A model generated the notes under the pieces. That model saw only the letters and a list, made by a program, of their open reading frames with translations, searched no databases and had not been told where the DNA came from. Of a DNA stretch of 64,000 nt, positions 17,476 through 26,864 are shown in pieces; position 1 is the stretch's first letter, and each line of letters begins with the position of its first letter. This DNA comes from Streptomyces kronopolitis. GTDB taxonomy: Bacteria; Actinomycetota; Actinomycetes; Streptomycetales; Streptomycetaceae. Position numbers and translations under genes: made by a program. The stretch is from positions 38,740 through 102,739 of the forward strand of contig NZ_BMND01000029.1 in the NCBI RefSeq assembly GCF_014646275.1, given 5' to 3'.

Positions 17476-18123
17476 GTGAGCTTCTGGGAGTACGTCGGCA
17501 CCCGGCACGCCCAACTGCTGACGGATACGTATCAGCACGCCAGCGCGGTCTTCCAGTGCATGGTGCTCGCCACCTTGCTGGGGGTCTTCATCGCCGTGAT
17601 GACCTACCGCAGCGAGTGGGCGGGCAACCTCGCCACCACCTCGACCGCCACCATCCTGACCATCCCGTCCCTGGCCCTGATCGGTCTGCTGATCCCGATC
17701 GTCGGCCTGGGCGTCCCCCCGACGGTGATCGCGCTGACCCTGTACGGGCTGCTGCCGGTGGTCCGCAACGCCATCGTCGGGCTGCGCGGGGTGGACCCGG
17801 ACCTGGTCGACGCGGCCAACGGCATCGGGATGTCCCGCGCCGCCCGGCTCTTCCGGGTCGAACTGCCCCTGGCCTGGCCGCCCATCCTCACCGGTATCCG
17901 GGTCGCCACCCAGATGCTGATGGGCATCGCGGCCATCGCCGCCTTCGCCTCCGGCCCCGGCCTGGGCAACGAGATCTTCCGCGGGATCGCCTCGCTGGGC
18001 AGCGCCAACTCCCTCAACCAGGTGCTCTCCGGCACGCTCGGCATCGCCGTCCTCGCCCTGCTCTTCGACGCCGCGTACGTCCTGATCGGACGCCTGACCA
18101 TCTCCAGGGGGATCCGTGCCTGA
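17476..18123 (+). CDS. Quaternary-amine ABC transporter permease (OpuCB/ProW type)
   Basis: 215 residues with five to six membrane helices and the inner-membrane permease (EAA) loop around VDPDLVDAANGIGMSRAARLFRVELPLAWP, which contacts the ATPase. It resembles permeases for glycine betaine, choline or carnitine. The start is the GTG at 17476 behind GAGGAGA. The 3' end overlaps the ATPase gene by 8 bases. It is the first of two permeases in this operon and probably pairs with the second as a heterodimer. Confidence 0.9.
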   Translation: MSFWEYVGTRHAQLLTDTYQHASAVFQCMVLATLLGVFIAVMTYRSEWAGNLATTSTATILTIPSLALIGLLIPIVGLGVPPTVIALTLYGLLPVVRNAIVGLRGVDPDLVDAANGIGMSRAARLFRVELPLAWPPILTGIRVATQMLMGIAAIAAFASGPGLGNEIFRGIASLGSANSLNQVLSGTLGIAVLALLFDAAYVLIGRLTISRGIRA

Positions 18124-19390
18124 GACGCCCGAGACCACCAGCACCTCCGGCGCGAGCATCCGGCTGGAGAACCTGACGAAGCTCTATCCGGGGAACCAGG
18201 CCCCCGCGGTGGACAACGTCAACATGGAGATCAAGGCCGGCGAGACCGTGATCCTCGTGGGCCCCTCCGGCTGCGGCAAGTCCACCACCCTGAAGATGAT
18301 CAACCGGCTGATCGAGCCCAGCTCGGGACGGATCCGGATCGGCGACGAGGACGTCACCGACATGGATCCGGTCAAGCTGCGCCGCACGATCGGCTACGCC
18401 ATCCAGGCCTCCGGCCTCTTCCCGCACATGACGGTCGCCCAGAACATCGCGCTGGTCCCCAAGATGCTGGGCTGGCGCGCCACCCGGGTCAAGAACCGGG
18501 TCGAGGAGATGCTCGACCTCGTCGGACTGGACCCGGCCGAGTTCCACGGCCGCTATCCGCGCCAGCTCTCCGGCGGCCAGCAGCAGCGCGTCGGGGTGGC
18601 CCGCGCGCTCGCCGCCGACCCGCCCGTGCTGCTGATGGACGAGCCGTTCGGCGCCGTCGACCCGATCACCCGCGACCACCTCCAGGACGAGCTGATCCGG
18701 CTCCAGCACGAGCTGCACAAGACCATCTGCTTCGTCACCCACGACTTCGACGAGGCCATCAAGATCGGCGACCGGATCGCGGTGCTCCGCGAGCGCTCGC
18801 ACATCGCCCAGTTCGACACCCCCGAAGCCATCCTCACCAACCCCTCCGACGACTTCGTCTCCGGCTTCGTGGGCGCCGGGGCGGCGCTCAAGCGGCTGAA
18901 CCTGACCCGCGTACGGGACGTGGCCGTGGTCGACTTCCCCACCGCGAGCATCGACGACCCGCTGGAGTCCATCTTCGAACGGCTGCGCTCGGGCCCCCAC
19001 AACGAACTGCTGCTGCTGGACCACAACCGGCGCCCGTACAAGTGGCTGCGCCGCGGCGACCTCGCCCGCGCCAAGGGGTCGCTGGCCCGGGCCGGCACCC
19101 TGGTGGCCGACACGGTGACCCGGGACGCGACGCTGCGCGACGCCCTGGAGGCGGTGCTCACCGACAACGCGGGCCGGGTCGCGGTCACCGGGCGGCGCGG
19201 CGAGTACCTCGGCATGGTCGACATGGAAACGCTGATGAACAACGTCCAGGAGCTGCTGGAGGCGGACCGCCTCGAAGCCATCGAGCAGCAGCACCGGCTC
19301 CACGAGCAGCGGGCCCGGCAGACCCAGCTGGCCCAGGAGGGCCTGGACGACGCGAGCGGCACGGAAGGCGGACGGGGGAGCAGGGCATGA
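18116..19390 (+). CDS. Quaternary-amine ABC transporter ATP-binding protein (OpuCA type, CBS domains)
   Basis: 424 residues. The nucleotide-binding domain has Walker A GPSGCGKST, signature LSGGQQQRV, Walker B LLMDEPFGAVDP and the switch His in VTHDFDEA. Residues from about 270 to 385 form a C-terminal CBS-type region, which in OpuA/OpuC homologues senses ionic strength or c-di-AMP; sensing here is not shown. A charged helical tail follows. It starts with GTG inside the preceding gene, and its stop overlaps the next start as ATGA, so the operon is tightly coupled. Confidence 0.93.
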   Translation: MPETPETTSTSGASIRLENLTKLYPGNQAPAVDNVNMEIKAGETVILVGPSGCGKSTTLKMINRLIEPSSGRIRIGDEDVTDMDPVKLRRTIGYAIQASGLFPHMTVAQNIALVPKMLGWRATRVKNRVEEMLDLVGLDPAEFHGRYPRQLSGGQQQRVGVARALAADPPVLLMDEPFGAVDPITRDHLQDELIRLQHELHKTICFVTHDFDEAIKIGDRIAVLRERSHIAQFDTPEAILTNPSDDFVSGFVGAGAALKRLNLTRVRDVAVVDFPTASIDDPLESIFERLRSGPHNELLLLDHNRRPYKWLRRGDLARAKGSLARAGTLVADTVTRDATLRDALEAVLTDNAGRVAVTGRRGEYLGMVDMETLMNNVQELLEADRLEAIEQQHRLHEQRARQTQLAQEGLDDASGTEGGRGSRA

Positions 19391-20274
19391 GCCCCCGCGA
19401 CGGGAGCGACCCGCACGAGCCGGCGCGGCGGCATCCCAGTGACCACGAGGCGCTGGCCTTCCGCGACGACGTGGAGATGGCGGAGCGGGAGCAGGCGGCC
19501 GGTGAGGCGCCCGTCGCGTCCCCGCCGTCCGGTGCCCGCCGGATCAGCTGGCAGAAGTGGACCTTCATGCCGGCCTTCCTGGTCCTGGCGCTGCTCGCCA
19601 CCTGGCTGTGGTTCCGCGGCGCCCGGCTGGACTCCATCGCCCACCAGGCGGTGGACAACGGCAAGGTGTGGCTGGCGCTGCGCCAGCACATCCAGCTCAC
19701 CGCGATCTCCACCTTCTTCGTACTGATCATCGCGATCCCGCTGGGCATCGCGCTGACCCGCTCCCGGCTGCGCCGGGCCACCCCGGTCGCGATGGCCTTC
19801 GCCAACCTCGGACAGGCGGTACCGGCCCTGGGTCTGCTGATCCTGCTGGTCATCTGGCTGGGCATCGGGGCCCATTCGGCGATCGTCGGCATGGTGATCT
19901 ACGCCGTGCTGCCGGTCCTCGCCAACACCATCGCCGGGCTGCGCGGGATCGATCCGACGCTGACGGAGGCGGCCCGCGGCATCGGCATGTCCCCCACCGG
20001 GGTGCTGACCAAGGTCGAACTCCCGCTGGCCGTCCCGCTGATCCTGGCCGGCGTCCGCACCGCGCTGGTGCTGAACGTCGGCACCGCGACCCTGGCCACC
20101 TTCGGCGGGGGCGGCGGCCTGGGCGACCTGATCTCGGCGGGCATCGTCACCCAGCGGATGCCCGTCCTGATCCTCGGCTCCGTCCTGACCGTGGCGCTCG
20201 CCCTGCTGGTCGAATGGCTGGCCTCGCTCGCCGAACTGCTCTTGCGCCCGCGCGGCCTGGAGGTGGGGGAATGA
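19387..20274 (+). CDS. Quaternary-amine ABC transporter permease, second subunit
   Basis: 295 residues. About 70 hydrophilic N-terminal residues precede the first helix (TFMPAFLVLALLATWLWF), then a typical permease core with the EAA-type loop IDPTLTEAARGIGMSPTGVLTKVELPLAVP. The ATG overlaps the ATPase stop codon, and its own TGA overlaps the next start as ATGA. The long cytoplasmic N-terminus is absent from the partner permease. Confidence 0.9.
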   Translation: MSPRDGSDPHEPARRHPSDHEALAFRDDVEMAEREQAAGEAPVASPPSGARRISWQKWTFMPAFLVLALLATWLWFRGARLDSIAHQAVDNGKVWLALRQHIQLTAISTFFVLIIAIPLGIALTRSRLRRATPVAMAFANLGQAVPALGLLILLVIWLGIGAHSAIVGMVIYAVLPVLANTIAGLRGIDPTLTEAARGIGMSPTGVLTKVELPLAVPLILAGVRTALVLNVGTATLATFGGGGGLGDLISAGIVTQRMPVLILGSVLTVALALLVEWLASLAELLLRPRGLEVGE

Positions 20275-21317
20275 GGATCCGACGCCGGCACCCGGTTCCC
20301 CGCCGCGACCACCCGGCCCCGCGCCGCCCGGGACCGCGCCGGGCCACCGCTCCGGCCGCCGCGCTGCTCGCCCTGGTCGCCCTCGCCGTCCTCGGCGGAT
20401 GCGGCCTGGTCAGCGGCAGCGCGATGTCCGACCAGGTGGTGCCCGGCCCGAAGGCGGGCTACCCGGGCCGCCCGCTGACCGGGGCGCATCTGACCGTGAC
20501 CTCGAAGGAGTTCACCGAGCAGATCGTCCTGGGCCAGATGATGGGGCTGGTCTTCGAGGCCGCCGGCGCCCTGGTCATCGACAAGACCAGCATCCAGGGG
20601 TCGATCGGCGCCCGGGAGGCCGTCAAGTCCGGCACCGCGGACGCCGCGTACGAGTACACCGGCACCGGCTGGATCACCTACCTCGGCCACACCAAGCCGA
20701 TCGTCAACCCCCGGCAGCAGTGGAAGGCCGTCCGCGACGAGGACCGCAAGAACGGCATCGTCTGGCTGCCGGCGTCGACCCTGAACAACACCTACGCGCT
20801 GGCGCTGAACACCGCCAACCAGAAGAAGCTCGGCGTGCACAACCTCTCGGAGGTCGCCGCGCTGTCCCACAAGAACCCCGGGGCCGTGACGATGTGCGTG
20901 GAGAACGAGTTCGCCACCCGCAACGACGGGCTGCCGGGCATGGCGCGCGCCTACGGCATGCAGATCCCCTCCGCCAACATCCGCAAGATGACCGGCGGCG
21001 TCGTCTACACCGAGACCGAGAAGGGCACCTGCGCGTTCGGCGAGGTGTTCACCACCGACGGCCGGATCAAGGCCATGCATCTGCACGTCCTCGCCGACGA
21101 CAAGCACTTCTTCCCCAACTACAACGTGGCCCCCGAGATCAACGCCGCGGCCCTGAAGAAGTATCCGGCCATGGCCGAGGTGCTGGCCCCGGTCACCAAG
21201 GCCCTCAACAACAGCGTCGCCCAGGAGCTGAACCGCAAGGTCGACGTGAACGGCGAGGACCCGCACGAGGTCGCGAAGAACTGGCTGATCCAGGAGGGGT
21301 TCATCAAGGAGGGCTGA
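20271..21317 (+). CDS. Quaternary-amine ABC transporter substrate-binding lipoprotein
   Basis: 348 residues. A basic, unusually long n-region (about 26 residues) precedes a hydrophobic stretch and the lipobox LGGC with the lipidated Cys at residue 44. The mature part is an OpuAC-type domain: LTVTSKEFTEQIVLGQMMG, SGTADAAYEYTGTGW and FFPNYNVAPEIN. It should capture betaine-like osmolytes outside the membrane and hand them to the two permeases. The ATG overlaps the preceding stop (ATGA). Short repeats of GCCCGGCGCGTACGGC follow the stop codon (about 21330-21365). Confidence 0.92.
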   Translation: MRIRRRHPVPRRDHPAPRRPGPRRATAPAAALLALVALAVLGGCGLVSGSAMSDQVVPGPKAGYPGRPLTGAHLTVTSKEFTEQIVLGQMMGLVFEAAGALVIDKTSIQGSIGAREAVKSGTADAAYEYTGTGWITYLGHTKPIVNPRQQWKAVRDEDRKNGIVWLPASTLNNTYALALNTANQKKLGVHNLSEVAALSHKNPGAVTMCVENEFATRNDGLPGMARAYGMQIPSANIRKMTGGVVYTETEKGTCAFGEVFTTDGRIKAMHLHVLADDKHFFPNYNVAPEINAAALKKYPAMAEVLAPVTKALNNSVAQELNRKVDVNGEDPHEVAKNWLIQEGFIKEG

Positions 21318-21412
21318 CCGGGGGCAGGGCCCGGCGCGTACGGCCCGGCCCGGCGCGTACGGCGCGGAGCCCCGGCGGCTCGGCGGCGGGGCAGCTCAGC
21401 GGCGGGAGCGGC

Positions 21413-22198
21413 TCAGCGGCCGCAGCTGGGGACCGTGCCGCCGGTCTGCAGCGCCTTCAGGGCCTTGACCGCCCCGTCGAGCGTGGTGACCGGGATCAGC
21501 CGCATCCCCTTCGGCAGCTCCGCCCGGGCGTCCGTGCACTCCTTGCGCGGGACGAGGAACACCGTGGCGCCGTCGCGGTGGGCGGCCTGGGTCTTCAGCG
21601 GCACCCCGCCCACCGCGCCGACCGCGCCGCCGGCGGTGATCGTGCCGGTGCCGGCGATGGTGCGCCCGCCGGTGAGGTCCTTGCCCGCGCCGTCGCCGTT
21701 CAGCTTGTCGACGATGCCGAGCGCGAACATCAGCCCGGCGCTCGGCCCGCCGACGTCCGCGAGGCTCAGCTTGACCTTGATGTCCTTGGACGACTTGCCG
21801 AGCTCCCCGAGCGCCGCGCTGGTGGCGGAGTTCTGCGACTCCTGCATCTGCCGGGCGTTGTGCTCGGCGATCTCCTCGGTGTTGTTGCCCACCGGGTAGA
21901 CCGCCTCGCGCGGCATCACGGCCTCGTCCGTGCGGAACCAGCCCTTGACCATGTCGGGCAGATGGACGGAGGCCTCCGGGCCGGTGGCCACGATCGAGGT
22001 CATCCGCAGCTGCCCGGCCGTCTTGCGGCCGGCGGCGCCGGTGATGGTGATCACCGGTTTGCCCTTGTCGTCACCGAGGACATTGGCCGTCATGCCCGGG
22101 TAGGCGATGGAGTACGGCAGCGGCGCGAGGGCCGCGGTGACGAGGAGGGCGAGAACGACGGCGGTGCAGACCGCCAGAGCCCGGACACGTGAAGACAC
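21413..22198 (-). CDS. Secreted/membrane-tethered Lon-like protease (S16, YlbL-related, no PDZ)
   Basis: 261 residues. An N-terminal signal-anchor (VRALAVCTAVVLALLVTAALAPL) precedes a C-terminal S16 Lon protease domain. The Ser-Lys dyad is visible as GGPSAGLMFAL (Ser153) and GVPLKTQAAHRDG (Lys202), with the intervening IAGTGTITAGGAVGAVGG typical of the fold. Bacillus YlbL and longer actinobacterial relatives carry a PDZ domain between anchor and protease, and here that insert is missing. Start GTG at 22198. Cleavage of membrane or secreted substrates on the outer face is inferred. Confidence 0.85.
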   Translation of the reverse strand: MSSRVRALAVCTAVVLALLVTAALAPLPYSIAYPGMTANVLGDDKGKPVITITGAAGRKTAGQLRMTSIVATGPEASVHLPDMVKGWFRTDEAVMPREAVYPVGNNTEEIAEHNARQMQESQNSATSAALGELGKSSKDIKVKLSLADVGGPSAGLMFALGIVDKLNGDGAGKDLTGGRTIAGTGTITAGGAVGAVGGVPLKTQAAHRDGATVFLVPRKECTDARAELPKGMRLIPVTTLDGAVKALKALQTGGTVPSCGR

Positions 22199-22357
22199 CC
22201 CGCCACCCTAATTGACACCCGCCTCACCTGGACGTTAAGGCGCTGCGGCCTCACCACACGGCCACGCCGCCTTCACACCCCGCGGTCACGCGGCCGGGAG
22301 ACGGGCCCCGCCCGCCCGGAAGCCCACCGCCCCGTCCGGCCCGCCCGCCCCGCCGCC

Positions 22358-22999
22358 TCAGCGCAGCGCCTCGGAGACCTCCCGGGCCGCGTCGACCACC
22401 CGCGGGCCGATCCGTTCGGAGACCGTGTCGGCGAGCATCACCACGCCCACGCTCCCCTCGATGCCGCTCACCCCGAGCAGCGGGGCCGCGGCGCCGCTCG
22501 CGCCGGCCTCCAACTCCCCGTGCGTCAGGGCGAGTCCGGCGTCCTGGGTGCGTCCCTGCCGGGCCTTGAGGATCGCCCGGCCGGCGGCCCCCCGGTCCAG
22601 CGGATGGCGGAAACCGGCCCGGTAGGCCACGTGGTAGTCGGTCCAGGTCGGCTCCACCACGGCGACGGCCAGCGCCTCCGTACCGTCGACCAGGGTGAGA
22701 TGCGCGGTGGCCCCCACGTCCTCGGCGAGCGCGCGCAGCGCGGGGAGCGCGGCCTCCCTGACCAGCGGATGCACCTGGCGGCCCAGGCGCAGCACGCCCA
22801 GCCCGACCCGGGCCCGGCCGCCGAGGTCGCGGCGCACCAGGGCGTGCTGCTCCAGCGTGGCCAGCAGGCGGTAGACCACCGTGCGGTTGACGCCGAGCTT
22901 GTGGGACAGCTCGGTGACGGTCAGCCCGTGGTCGGTGTCGGCGAGGAGTTTGAGGACGCGCAGTCCTCGGTCGAGTGTCTGGGAGGTCTCTGCGGTCAC
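22358..22999 (-). CDS. IclR family transcriptional regulator
   Basis: 213 residues. The N-terminal winged helix (TLDRGLRVLKLLADTDHGLTVTELSHKLGVN) is followed by an IclR effector domain that is shorter than usual (family about 250). Features include LDRGAAGRAILKA and a C-terminal VMLADTVSERIGPRVVDAAREV. It starts at GTG 22999. No obvious target gene is adjacent, so its regulon cannot be read from context. Confidence 0.88.
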   Translation of the reverse strand: MTAETSQTLDRGLRVLKLLADTDHGLTVTELSHKLGVNRTVVYRLLATLEQHALVRRDLGGRARVGLGVLRLGRQVHPLVREAALPALRALAEDVGATAHLTLVDGTEALAVAVVEPTWTDYHVAYRAGFRHPLDRGAAGRAILKARQGRTQDAGLALTHGELEAGASGAAAPLLGVSGIEGSVGVVMLADTVSERIGPRVVDAAREVSEALR

Positions 23000-23333
23000 G
23001 ACGCCCCCTCCTGGGTGAGTGGCGGCGCTCCGGCGCGACGCGCTGCGAGTTCCGAGCAGCGCGCACCGGAGGCCGCCGGCCGCATGGCACCGGCTGCGCT
23101 CCGCGGCGGCGCTGCCACGGGGCGTGTAGGTGAGCGGGACAGTAGCGAGCCGGTCCGGTGAGCGGAAGAGTCCGTCCAGAATCCGGTCCCCCCTGACCGG
23201 AATATCCCGATAGGTCCTGCCAGAGTGCCCGAACGTGTTTCAGCGAGCGCCACGACGTGCTACAGGCGGCGGAAAACGGCGCGGGCCGGCGCGCCGCCAC
23301 CGCGGCACACCGGCCCATGGGCCGCGGGCGCAC
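23000..23333. other. Intergenic region between SF2 helicase and IclR gene
   Basis: 334 bases. It holds the IclR promoter (an AT-richer stretch at 23160-23250 with GGAATATCCCGATAGG) and the 3' flank of the helicase gene, which includes the GC-rich inverted sequence GCGCGGGCCGGCGCGCCGCC around 23280. An 85-codon open frame here has atypical composition and is not called. Confidence 0.4.
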
Positions 23334-25130
23334 TCAGCGCATCCGCGTGGCCCACTCCCGTACCTTCTTGATCCGCTCGGTCAGCTGCCCGGCGGTGGCC
23401 TCCGCGCTCGGCGGGCCGCCGCACACCCGGCGCAGCTCGGTGTGGATCACGCCGTGCGGCTTCCCGCTCTGGTGGACATAGGCGCCGACCAGCGTGTTCA
23501 GCTGCTTCCTCAGCTCCAGCAGCTCCTTGTGCGTGACCACCGGCCGCCGCTCGGCCGGCAGCTCCAGCAGGTCGGCCTCCTCGTCGGGCCGCTTCTTGCT
23601 GTGCGCGATCTGCCGGGCCTGCCGCTTTTGCAGCAGCATCTGCACCTGGTCGGGCTCCAGCAGCCCGGGGATGCCGAGGTAGTCCTGCTCCTCCTCGCTG
23701 CCGGAGTGGGCCTGCATCCCGAACTCGGCACCGTCGTAGAGCACCCGGTCGAAGACCGCCTCCGACTCCAGCGCCTCGAACGAGAACTGCTCCTGCTCAC
23801 CGGTGTCCTCGTCCTGCTCCTTGTTCGCCTCGTCCATCTCCTTCTCGGACTCGGCGTAGGGGTCCTCCTCCCCGTCCTTCTTCGGCTTGTCGAGGACGTG
23901 GTCGCGCTCGACCTCCATCTCGTTGGCGAAGCCGAGCAGCATCGGGACGGTGGGCAGGAAGACCGAGGCGGTCTCGCCGCGTTTGCGGGAGCGCACGAAG
24001 CGGCCGACGGCCTGGGCGAAGAACAGCGGGGTCGAGATGGTGGTGGCGTACACCCCGACCGCCAGCCGCGGCACGTCGACGCCCTCGGACACCATCCGGA
24101 CCGCGACCATCCAGCGGTCGTGCGAGTGTGCGAAGTCGTCGATGCGCTGGGAGGCGCCGGAGTCGTCGGACAGCACCAGGGTGGCGCCCTCGCCGGTGAT
24201 CTCCCGGATCAGCTTGGCGTAGGCCCGCGCCTGCTCCTGGTCGGAGGCGATCACCAGGGCCCCGGCGTCCGGGATGGACTTGCGGACCTCGCTCAGCCGG
24301 TGGTCGGCGGCGCGCAGCACATTGGGCATCCACTCGCCGCGCGGGTCCAGCGCGGTGCGCCAGGCCTGCGAGACCGCGTCCTTGGTCATCGGCTCGCCGA
24401 GCCGGGCCGCGATCTCGTCGCCCGCCTTCGTCCGCCAGCGCATGTTGCCGCTGTAGGAGAGGAAGATGACCGGCCGGACGACGCCGTCGCCGAGCGCGTT
24501 GCCGTAGCCGTAGGTGTAGTCGGCGGAGGAGCGCCGGATGCCGTCGTTCCCCTCCTCGTACGTCACGAACGGGATCGGGTTGGTGTCGGACCGGAAAGGC
24601 GTACCGGTCAGCGCGAGCCGCCGGGTGGCGGGCTCGAACGCCTCCAGGCAGGCCTCGCCCCACGACTTCGAGTCGCCGGCGTGGTGGATCTCGTCGAGGA
24701 TCACCAGCGTCTTGCGCTGCTCGATGCGGTTGCGGTGCAGCATCGGCCGCACGCCCACACCGGCGTAGGTGATCGCGACGCCGTGGTACTCGCGGCCCAG
24801 CGGCCCCGCGCTGTACTCGGGGTCGAGCTTGATCCCTATCCGGGCCGCCGCCTCCGCCCACTGCTTCTTCAGATGCTCGGTCGGCGCGACGACCGTCACC
24901 TGCTGCACGACGTGGTGGTGCAGCAGCCACGACGCGAGCGTGAGCGCGAACGTCGTCTTGCCGGCTCCCGGCGTCGCGACGGCGAGGAAGTCTCTCGGCT
25001 GCGTCTCGATGTAGCGGTCCATGGCCGCCTGCTGCCAGGCGCGCAGCTTGTTCGCGGTACCCCAAGGGGCCCGTCCCGGAAAGGCCGGGGACAGGTGATG
25101 GTTATTGGTGGCGCTGGTGGTGGTAGTCAC
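23334..25130 (-). CDS. DEAD/DEAH-box (SF2) helicase
   Basis: 598 residues. RecA-like domain 1 has ATPGAGKT (motif I), VVAPTEHLKKQW (Ia), DEIHH (motif II, DEIH) and LTGTPFRSD (III). Domain 2 has ALVIASDQEQA, VRMVSEGVDVPRL (V) and AQAVGRFVRSRKRGE (VI). A strongly acidic insertion (KKDGEEDPYAESEKEMDEAN) follows, then a helical C-terminal region. The domain arrangement resembles helicases of the XPB/type III restriction class, but no methyltransferase or nuclease partner is nearby, so a stand-alone DNA/RNA helicase is the safe call. Start GTG 25130. Confidence 0.9.
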   Translation of the reverse strand: MTTTTSATNNHHLSPAFPGRAPWGTANKLRAWQQAAMDRYIETQPRDFLAVATPGAGKTTFALTLASWLLHHHVVQQVTVVAPTEHLKKQWAEAAARIGIKLDPEYSAGPLGREYHGVAITYAGVGVRPMLHRNRIEQRKTLVILDEIHHAGDSKSWGEACLEAFEPATRRLALTGTPFRSDTNPIPFVTYEEGNDGIRRSSADYTYGYGNALGDGVVRPVIFLSYSGNMRWRTKAGDEIAARLGEPMTKDAVSQAWRTALDPRGEWMPNVLRAADHRLSEVRKSIPDAGALVIASDQEQARAYAKLIREITGEGATLVLSDDSGASQRIDDFAHSHDRWMVAVRMVSEGVDVPRLAVGVYATTISTPLFFAQAVGRFVRSRKRGETASVFLPTVPMLLGFANEMEVERDHVLDKPKKDGEEDPYAESEKEMDEANKEQDEDTGEQEQFSFEALESEAVFDRVLYDGAEFGMQAHSGSEEEQDYLGIPGLLEPDQVQMLLQKRQARQIAHSKKRPDEEADLLELPAERRPVVTHKELLELRKQLNTLVGAYVHQSGKPHGVIHTELRRVCGGPPSAEATAGQLTERIKKVREWATRMR

Positions 25131-25278
25131 GGTCTCCGTCGGCTGAGGTCGGCGATCGGCAACCGCGTCAGCCTACCGGTGCGCCGGTTCACGCTCCGGG
25201 GGTACCGCACCGGGTCACCCCGGGGTGGGACCGAGGTCACATCTGTGTGCGGGTGGACGGGCCCGTGAGCGGTGTCGC

Positions 25279-25322
25279 GGGCGGACGGTCCGGTCCGGTT
25301 CGATCCAGGGCGGACGGTCCGG
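25279..25322. repeat. Direct repeat pair GGGCGGACGGTCCGG
   Basis: Two identical 15-base copies at 25279-25293 and 25308-25322, a 29-base offset, lie between the MFS gene stop and the helicase start. Each copy contains the palindromic core CGGACGGTCCG, so they could be binding sites for a dimeric regulator or simply a local duplication. Confidence 0.5.
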
Positions 25323-25340
25323 CCGAGGGCCGATGCGGCG

Positions 25341-26864
25341 TCACGCCTCCCCGGGCCGCAGCCGGCCCGTCACCCCGGCACCGGCCAGGGCCACCACCGC
25401 CATCGCCGCGAACACGGCCACGAACGCCGCCGGATGGCTCGCCCCGCCCGCCCCGGCGGAGGCCACCGGCCCCTCCGCCGCGATCGAGCCGCCGCCGAAG
25501 GCCACGAACAGCGCGCCGCCGATCCCGACGAAGGTGACGTTGCCCAGCGCGTCCGACATCTGCAGCGACGCGGAGTTGCTGCCCGCGTCCTCCGGGCGGG
25601 ACAGCGTCAGCAGCAGCACGCCGCCGCTGGAGATGTTCAGCCCCATGCCGAAGCCGCCGACCGTCCACGCCACCGCCACGATCCAGGCCGGCACCCCGTC
25701 GAGCAGCGCCAGCGGCACCGTCGCGATGGCCGCCGCCAGCAGCACCATGCCCAGCCCCATCAGCCGCTCCCGGTGCGGCTCCAGCCGCGGCCGGCTCTGC
25801 GCGTACGAGCCCAGCGCCCAGGTCACCCCGCCCCCGGTGAGCGAGAGCCCGGCCAGGGTGGCGGACAGCCCGCGCTGGGTGACCAGCATCAGCGGCACGA
25901 AGCTCTCGGCCGCGACCAGCGCCCCGGCGGCCAGCCCGCGCATCAGCACCACGGTCGGCAGACCGCGCGCCGCCCGGAACGTGCCGCGGGGCAGCAGCCG
26001 CACTATCGCCGGCACCAGCAGCGCCAGCCCGGCGGCCGCGGCCGGCAGCGCGAGCCGGACCGGCTGCCGGCCCGCGTACTGGAGCAGGCAGGCGCCCACC
26101 GCGACGGCCAGCGCGAGCCGGCAGCGGCGGCTGCCCAGGATCCGCCGCATCCCGTCGTCGGGGCCCGGACGGGTCCGCGGCAGCGCGCGCAGCGCGGGCA
26201 GCATCACCGCGAGCGGCAGCAGGATCAGCACGGGGATGGAGAGGAACACCCAGCGCCAGCCGACCTGTTCGGTGACGGTACCGGCGACCACCGGACCGAC
26301 GATCACCGGCAGCACCCAGGCCGCCGAGAACGCCGCCATGATCGAGGGCCGCAGCCGCTCGGGATAGGCACGCCCGACGACCACGTACAGCGAGACCACC
26401 ACCAGCCCGCTGCCGATGCCCTGCACCCCGCGGCCCGCGATGAACATCCCCATGCTCCGCGCGCCGCCCGCGACCAGCAGCCCCGCCCCGAACGCGGCGA
26501 TCCCGGCGAACAGCGGCACGAGCGGCCCGCGCCGGTCGCTCCACTCCCCCGCGAGCGCCATCGCGAACAGGCTCGCCGTGAAACAGGACGAGAAGGCGAA
26601 GGCGTACAGACCGATGCCGTCCAGCGCGCGGGCGGCCACCGGCATCGCGGTGTTCACGGCGATCGCCTCGAAGGCGACCAGCGAGACGACGGAGATGATG
26701 CCGAGCGTCAACGCCCGGTGGGCCCGCCCCAGCACCCCGCCGGCCGCCCCGTCCCGCGGGGCCGCGTCCTGGCGGCCGCCGCCGGTCGCGCCCTCGCCGG
26801 TCGCGGCACCGGCAGGGGCGTCGGCGCCGGCAGCGATGTCGTGGGGGCGGCGGTCAGCGGTCAT
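25341..26864 (-). CDS. MFS transporter (DHA2-like, probable drug exporter)
   Basis: 507 residues with about 12-14 hydrophobic helices after a disordered 50-residue N-terminus. Visible landmarks are the loop motif GEWSDRRGPLVP (motif A), RGVQGIGSGLVVVSLYVVVG (motif B) and WVLPVIVGPVVAGTVTEQVGWRWVF (motif C of drug-proton antiporters). It should pump hydrophobic compounds out using the proton gradient; the substrate is unknown. The ATG at 26864 opens MTADRRPHDIAAG. It is divergent from an alpha/beta hydrolase, 141 bases apart. Confidence 0.88.
   Translation of the reverse strand: MTADRRPHDIAAGADAPAGAATGEGATGGGRQDAAPRDGAAGGVLGRAHRALTLGIISVVSLVAFEAIAVNTAMPVAARALDGIGLYAFAFSSCFTASLFAMALAGEWSDRRGPLVPLFAGIAAFGAGLLVAGGARSMGMFIAGRGVQGIGSGLVVVSLYVVVGRAYPERLRPSIMAAFSAAWVLPVIVGPVVAGTVTEQVGWRWVFLSIPVLILLPLAVMLPALRALPRTRPGPDDGMRRILGSRRCRLALAVAVGACLLQYAGRQPVRLALPAAAAGLALLVPAIVRLLPRGTFRAARGLPTVVLMRGLAAGALVAAESFVPLMLVTQRGLSATLAGLSLTGGGVTWALGSYAQSRPRLEPHRERLMGLGMVLLAAAIATVPLALLDGVPAWIVAVAWTVGGFGMGLNISSGGVLLLTLSRPEDAGSNSASLQMSDALGNVTFVGIGGALFVAFGGGSIAAEGPVASAGAGGASHPAAFVAVFAAMAVVALAGAGVTGRLRPGEA

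Noticed and set aside
23334..25130. Restriction-modification or phage-defence helicase
   Set aside because: Motor motifs fit that broad class, but no methyltransferase, nuclease or other defence gene is nearby, and it is surrounded by core genes.
23235..25268. 677-codon + strand frame opposite the SF2 helicase
   Set aside because: Antisense shadow; the minus strand carries every helicase motif in order.
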